Below are positions 60,629 through 64,000 of a stretch of 64,000 bases of DNA, piece after piece (position 1 is the stretch's first letter; every line of letters begins with the position of its first letter). Made by a program: the position numbers and the translations under genes. The stretch is from Paenibacillus vini. Its GTDB lineage: Bacteria; Bacillota; Bacilli; Paenibacillales; Paenibacillaceae. The stretch spans positions 158,347-222,346 of the forward strand of contig NZ_BOSL01000010.1 of assembly GCF_018403325.1 (NCBI RefSeq), written 5' to 3'. The notes below the pieces were generated by a model. The model saw only the letters and a program-made list of their open reading frames with translations. It searched no databases and was not told where the DNA came from.

Positions 60629-61219
60629 CTATTCCCCGGCAACGAACCGATACACGTTCTCCGCCTTTTCTTCCGTCAGCTCACCGCTATTGTCGAACAC
60701 GTACACAGAAGATTCGGGGATATCCCAGTTGATTTCCGGTACGAACTGGACGCGGTGCTTGAAGTCATCCCAATGCTCCAATTTCCAGGTGTCACGCTCG
60801 GTTTGTCTGTCGATGATGCGCTCTTTTTGCGTCTCCATATCCTTCAGGGCGACCACCACTACCTTGACGTCGACATCCTGTTTGGATTTTCCGGCCGCTG
60901 CCAGCACTTCTTCGATCCATGCCTTGTTTTTTAATTCCGCTGTAAAGGGCGAAATCATAAACACGTTTTGGCCGGCCGCCAGGTTCTCGATGCAAATATC
61001 CTTCGTGGTGTCGTATTCCAGATCCCGCAGATGCTTCTTATAAAAATCGGAGTCGCGGTCGTTGACATCCAGGCCGTTCATTTCCAGAATCTTCTCCACA
61101 AAGCGTCCGCCGACCGTATCCCGGTCCAGAAAGGCAGCTTGCATGCGTTCCGCCAATTTACGGGCCACCGTGGTTTTGCCGGTCCCGGCCACTCCTACAA
61201 AGAACACTAATTTTTGCAT
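60629..61219 (-). CDS. P-loop AAA/kinase-like ATP-binding protein
   Basis: A 196-residue protein with Walker A GVAGTGKTT (residues 9-17), FLDRDTVGGRFVEKIL, a DVDVKVVVVALKDMETQKER strand region and an RQTERDTWKLEHWDDF lid-like segment. This is the layout of small nucleoside/shikimate-type kinases (AAA_33). The substrate is not known. It starts with ATG; a separate unit from its neighbours. Confidence 0.82.
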   Translation of the reverse strand: MQKLVFFVGVAGTGKTTVARKLAERMQAAFLDRDTVGGRFVEKILEMNGLDVNDRDSDFYKKHLRDLEYDTTKDICIENLAAGQNVFMISPFTAELKNKAWIEEVLAAAGKSKQDVDVKVVVVALKDMETQKERIIDRQTERDTWKLEHWDDFKHRVQFVPEINWDIPESSVYVFDNSGELTEEKAENVYRFVAGE

Positions 61220-61352
61220 ATCTCTCGTGAATCCCCCTTTAATTTAACTTTCAGCTTTCTTCATTGTACTACCCGCATCGCTTCATTCCAACCGTCTGTA
61301 CAATAATCCGTGCCACAGCCAGGTCTTGTTGCCGTTTCAGGAAACGGCGTAA

Positions 61353-61398
61353 TAAAAAGGCAGGCTATTCAGGACGCATAATCCCGAACAGCCCGCCT
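61353..61398 (-). terminator. Terminator of the FMN reductase gene
   Basis: AGGCAGGCTATTC pairs with GAACAGCCCGCCT (imperfect), and TTTTTATT follows on the minus strand. Confidence 0.65.
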
Positions 61399-61422
61399 AG
61401 CCTAGCGTCATGGTCAGCTTAT

Positions 61423-61980
61423 TTATTTGGCCAAATCCGCGGAAGCGATCCGCCGGCGAGTTTCCTCGGCCAGTTCCTTGATGTTCTCTTCCAGTCTCCC
61501 TTTCAACTCTTCCGCGATATCGAATCCGCCTTGCTCTGTCCGGGCTACCTGAGAATCGACCGTATATACCCCGCCTAGAATATGGCGCGCGCCAAGCGCT
61601 GCCAACACCGGCTTCAATGAATAGTCAATCGACAGTAGATGCGCAAGACTTCCTCCGATAAATAACGGCAGGATGATTTTTCCGGCCAATCCTTTTTGCG
61701 GGATCAGATCCAAAAAGGTTTTGAGCACGCCCGTGTAGGAAGCCTTGTATACCGGGCTGGCTACAATTACAGCGTCTGCTTCGGCAACCAGTGCATTGGC
61801 TTTGACGATGTCTTCACTCTCAAATTTCGTATGTATCAGATCCTCGGGAGGTAGCTCGCCTACATTCACATGCTGCACTTCAAAACCTTCCTTGGCGAGC
61901 AAATCCTCCGCCAGGGAAACTATCGCGGTCAGCCGGGATCCCGGCGTCGGCGTTCCGTTGATGATCGTAACTTTTGCCAT
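61423..61980 (-). CDS. NADPH-dependent FMN reductase (SsuE family)
   Basis: A 185-residue flavodoxin-like enzyme: INGTPTPGSR phosphate-binding loop, ADAVIVASPVYKASYTGVLK with the flavin contact, LPLFIGGSLAHLLSIDYSLK, and a helical C-terminus. Such proteins reduce FMN with NADPH for sulfonate monooxygenases or other uses. No ssu genes are adjacent, so the partner is unknown. GGGAGTG precedes the ATG at 61980. Confidence 0.9.
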   Translation of the reverse strand: MAKVTIINGTPTPGSRLTAIVSLAEDLLAKEGFEVQHVNVGELPPEDLIHTKFESEDIVKANALVAEADAVIVASPVYKASYTGVLKTFLDLIPQKGLAGKIILPLFIGGSLAHLLSIDYSLKPVLAALGARHILGGVYTVDSQVARTEQGGFDIAEELKGRLEENIKELAEETRRRIASADLAK

Positions 61981-62193
61981 GCGGGTAACACTCCCTTATC
62001 TCAAATTGAATTCCGATTAAATCAGTATACTTTAAAATGATGCTATCAATATTTTTACAAAAAGTCAATCGAGGCATAACGGGAAGCAGACTGCTTCGCG
62101 ACCGCTTGCGGTCACCTTTCTCTGGGCGAACGCATAGAATGATTCATAACGATAGCCAGTGGACATTGTCCAGGGAGGAGCTTGAAAAATCAT

Positions 62194-63093
62194 ATGATTC
62201 CCGTATACCCTTATGTCGGTAAGGAAACGGTATGCCGCGAGCAGCCCATCGCCTTTCCGCCGCAGCATCAGCCGGTACAGCCCGGTCTTGAGAGCCTCAT
62301 GAACCCCAGACCGATTTCCGAAAATCCGGAGTACCGCGGCAGCGGCAAACTAAAAGGCAAGGTGGCGATTATTACCGGAGGTGACAGCGGCATCGGCCGG
62401 GCGGCGGCGATTGCTTTTGCCAAGGAGGGCGCTGACCTCGTCATTCCGTATTTGTGGGAAACCACGGACGCGATGGACACCAAACGGCGGATCGAGGAAC
62501 TGGGGCAGCGCTGCCTGCCGATCAAAATAGATCTCCGCCACAAATGCAACTGCGAGTTTGTCGTTCAGGAAACCATCCGCTGCTTCGGGCAGCTTGATGT
62601 CCTCGTAAACAACCATGGCGTCCAGTATCCGCAAAAAAGCATCGCCGATATTTCAGAAGCCCAGTTATATCAAACTTTCCAAACGAACATCTTTCCTTTT
62701 TTCTATATGGTCCAGGCGGCGCTTCCTCATCTGAAATGCGGCAGCTCGATCATTAACACCGCCTCCATCACCGCATACCAAGGCCACAAAACGCTGATCG
62801 ACTACTCGTCGACCAAAGGAGCGATCGTCTCCTTCACGCGTTCGCTTGCGCTCTCGCTGATCGACTGCGGCATCCGCGTCAATGCCGTCGCTCCGGGCTC
62901 CATCTGGACTCCGCTGATCCCGTCCAGCTTCTCTGCGGAGGAAGTGGCCGTTTTCGGCACGGACGCCCCGATCAAACGCGCAGGCCAGCCGTTCGAGCTT
63001 GCTCCCGCCTACGTCTATCTCGCAAGCAGCGACTCTTCCTTCGCCACCGGCGAAGTGGTGCACGTAAACGGCGGTGCTATGGTCACGACGTAG
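62194..63093 (+). CDS. SDR family oxidoreductase (YhdF/general-stress type)
   Basis: A 299-residue SDR with the extended N-terminus of the YhdF/YdaD group (FPPQHQPVQPGLESLMNPRP) before the cofactor motif TGGDSGIGRA. It has NNHGVQYP in place of the usual NNAG, the catalytic Ser in NTASITAYQG, YSSTKGAI (YxxxK), and TGEVVHVNGG. The substrate is unknown. GGGAGGAG lies 14 bases before ATG 62194; a TTG at 62182 is the alternative start. It stands alone on the plus strand. Confidence 0.9.
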   Translation: MIPVYPYVGKETVCREQPIAFPPQHQPVQPGLESLMNPRPISENPEYRGSGKLKGKVAIITGGDSGIGRAAAIAFAKEGADLVIPYLWETTDAMDTKRRIEELGQRCLPIKIDLRHKCNCEFVVQETIRCFGQLDVLVNNHGVQYPQKSIADISEAQLYQTFQTNIFPFFYMVQAALPHLKCGSSIINTASITAYQGHKTLIDYSSTKGAIVSFTRSLALSLIDCGIRVNAVAPGSIWTPLIPSSFSAEEVAVFGTDAPIKRAGQPFELAPAYVYLASSDSSFATGEVVHVNGGAMVTT

Positions 63094-63167
63094 TCGGGGC
63101 AGGTAGGTTTGAGGGGGCGGGTTATGGATAGCCTAGATGCTGGCCCGAGGGGCAACGAGATCCCCTC

Positions 63168-63235
63168 ATTGGAATAAATCCAACCATTTAATACCATGGG
63201 TTAAAAATGAGCCTCCTCATTGGATAATATCCAAT
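63168..63235. repeat. Pair of REP-like palindromes (ATTGGAT family)
   Basis: ATTGGAATAAATCCAAC (63168-63184) and ATTGGATAATATCCAAT (63219-63235) lie 51 bases apart. In reverse complement the pair matches 35873-35940, including a shared GCTCATTTT-type spacer. Confidence 0.7.
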
Positions 63236-63299
63236 CATTTCCCGCCAAATGGACTCCTTTCGCTCAAAAACCGTCTCTTCCGGCCGGGCCCCCGAATAT

Positions 63300-64000
63300 T
63301 GGACACTTTAGGATCAAACCCTGGTTACACGCAGTTATACGGCAATTTTAAATGCAGTTACTTCGTTTTTCTCTAACTTTTCTATAAATTGAGCAGGGGA
63401 GTAGCCGTATAAACTCATGTGAATTCGGCGGTTATTATAGAAGTCCATGAATTGGTCAAGAACATCGAATGCTTCTTCAAAACTCATAAAGATATGGCAT
63501 CTGAAACACTCTCGTTCCAAGATGCTGTGAAACGATTCAATATACGCATTTTTGTTTGGCGTTCGATTCGGTGTTCTTTCATGGATCAGCATTTCGTTGT
63601 TTTCAAAAAACGCTCTGAACTTGTGGCTCTTGAATTGCGGACCATTGTCGGTACGCACTACGAGTGGCGTTCCTTGCGTGTACACACTTCTTTTTAAAAG
63701 AGCCTTGTGCAGAGTAGTAAGCAAGTCTTCTGTCTTGGATTCCTTGCCACGGTACTGTCCAACTACGCTACGATCGTATACATCTATAATGCTTGCAGTG
63801 TAAAAATACCGCTCCAGGCCAGCGATGAAACCATACTTAATGTCCATTTGCCACAATTGGTTTGGACCTGTTACTTCCATGTTGTTCGCTAGTCTGCGCG
63901 GATAGGAGTGTTTGGGTTTTACAGGCTTGCCTAGGATACCAAGTTCTTTGCAGAGCCTGTACACCTTCTTTTTGTTAATCTTAAGGTTATGTTGCCGGCG
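63300..64000 (-). mobile_element. IS3-family insertion sequence (right end visible, continues past the window)
   Basis: The probable terminal repeat begins with TGGACACTTTAGG at 63300, 35 bases beyond the transposase stop. The rest of the element, including orfA and the other end, lies outside the window. Confidence 0.75.
63335..64000 (-). CDS. IS3-family transposase OrfB (partial, N-terminus outside window)
   Basis: At least 221 residues of the catalytic part of an IS3 transposase, open to the right edge. The DDE triad lies in LWQMDIKYGF (Asp), VVRTDNGPQF (Asp) and NAYIESFHSILERE (Glu), and the end NNRRIHMSLYGYSPAQFIEK is typical. It cuts and joins DNA for transposition and is normally made as an OrfAB frameshift fusion. 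No stop codon interrupts the visible part, so it may be active. Confidence 0.92.
   Translation of the reverse strand, partial: RRQHNLKINKKKVYRLCKELGILGKPVKPKHSYPRRLANNMEVTGPNQLWQMDIKYGFIAGLERYFYTASIIDVYDRSVVGQYRGKESKTEDLLTTLHKALLKRSVYTQGTPLVVRTDNGPQFKSHKFRAFFENNEMLIHERTPNRTPNKNAYIESFHSILERECFRCHIFMSFEEAFDVLDQFMDFYNNRRIHMSLYGYSPAQFIEKLEKNEVTAFKIAV

Overview
The window looks like chromosome from a Paenibacillus-like member of the Bacillales. The evidence is the moderate-high GC content, strong AGGAGG-type ribosome sites, YesM/YesN two-component pairs beside sugar ABC transporters, a secreted alpha-amylase with CBM25/CBM26 and fibronectin domains, and the mixture of ECF transporters, TetR/AraC/LysR/RpiR regulators and Gram-positive lipoproteins. 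The genus is inferred from gene content only; there is no rRNA here.

Layout. 0-3.8 kb: ECF ATPases, a Gx-type membrane protein and a NusG-II protein, divergent from an ApbE flavin transferase lipoprotein (a flavinylation / extracellular electron transfer type cluster). 3.8-4.2 kb: a structured gene-free segment, possibly an IS200/IS605 3' end relic. 4.3-7.3 kb: a sugar ABC importer. 7.5-10.7 kb: a small conserved-looking ORF, an ECF sigma/anti-sigma pair and an ankyrin lipoprotein. 11.1-15.0 kb: the amylase. 15.1-16.6 kb: an SDR and a TetR regulator. 16.6-23.9 kb: a decayed prophage ending at tRNA-Thr, with several genes broken by single lesions, plus low-GC cargo (RES-domain protein, secreted proteins). 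24.1-30.0 kb: a thiamine-binding-type protein, a PHP phosphoesterase, a complete second ECF transporter and a divergent RpiR regulator. 30.1-37.1 kb: ribonucleotide reductases nrdD-nrdG-nrdA-nrdB behind two NrdR boxes and a cobalamin riboswitch. 37.3-46.9 kb: a beta-mannosidase, YesMN-like pair and ABC importer operon, flanked by a direct duplication that includes the 3' end of nrdB. 47-57 kb: regulators, an SDR, a DUF4272 protein, a methyltransferase, an AAA ATPase and a heterodimeric ABC exporter. 57.4-60.5 kb: a metal-binding protein, a P-type ATPase and a Crp/Fnr regulator, with an FNR-like box at -41.5 of the likely promoter. 60.6-63.1 kb: P-loop kinase, FMN reductase and SDR. 63.3 kb to the end: part of an IS3-family element.

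How it fits together. The RNR block combines transcriptional (NrdR) and vitamin B12 (riboswitch) control of B12-independent enzymes, which predicts a B12-dependent RNR elsewhere in the genome. The sugar operons and amylase form a polysaccharide-use theme with LacI/CcpA-like sites. Two families of short intergenic repeats, plus the nrdB-tail duplication, suggest that the beta-mannosidase operon was inserted by recombination.
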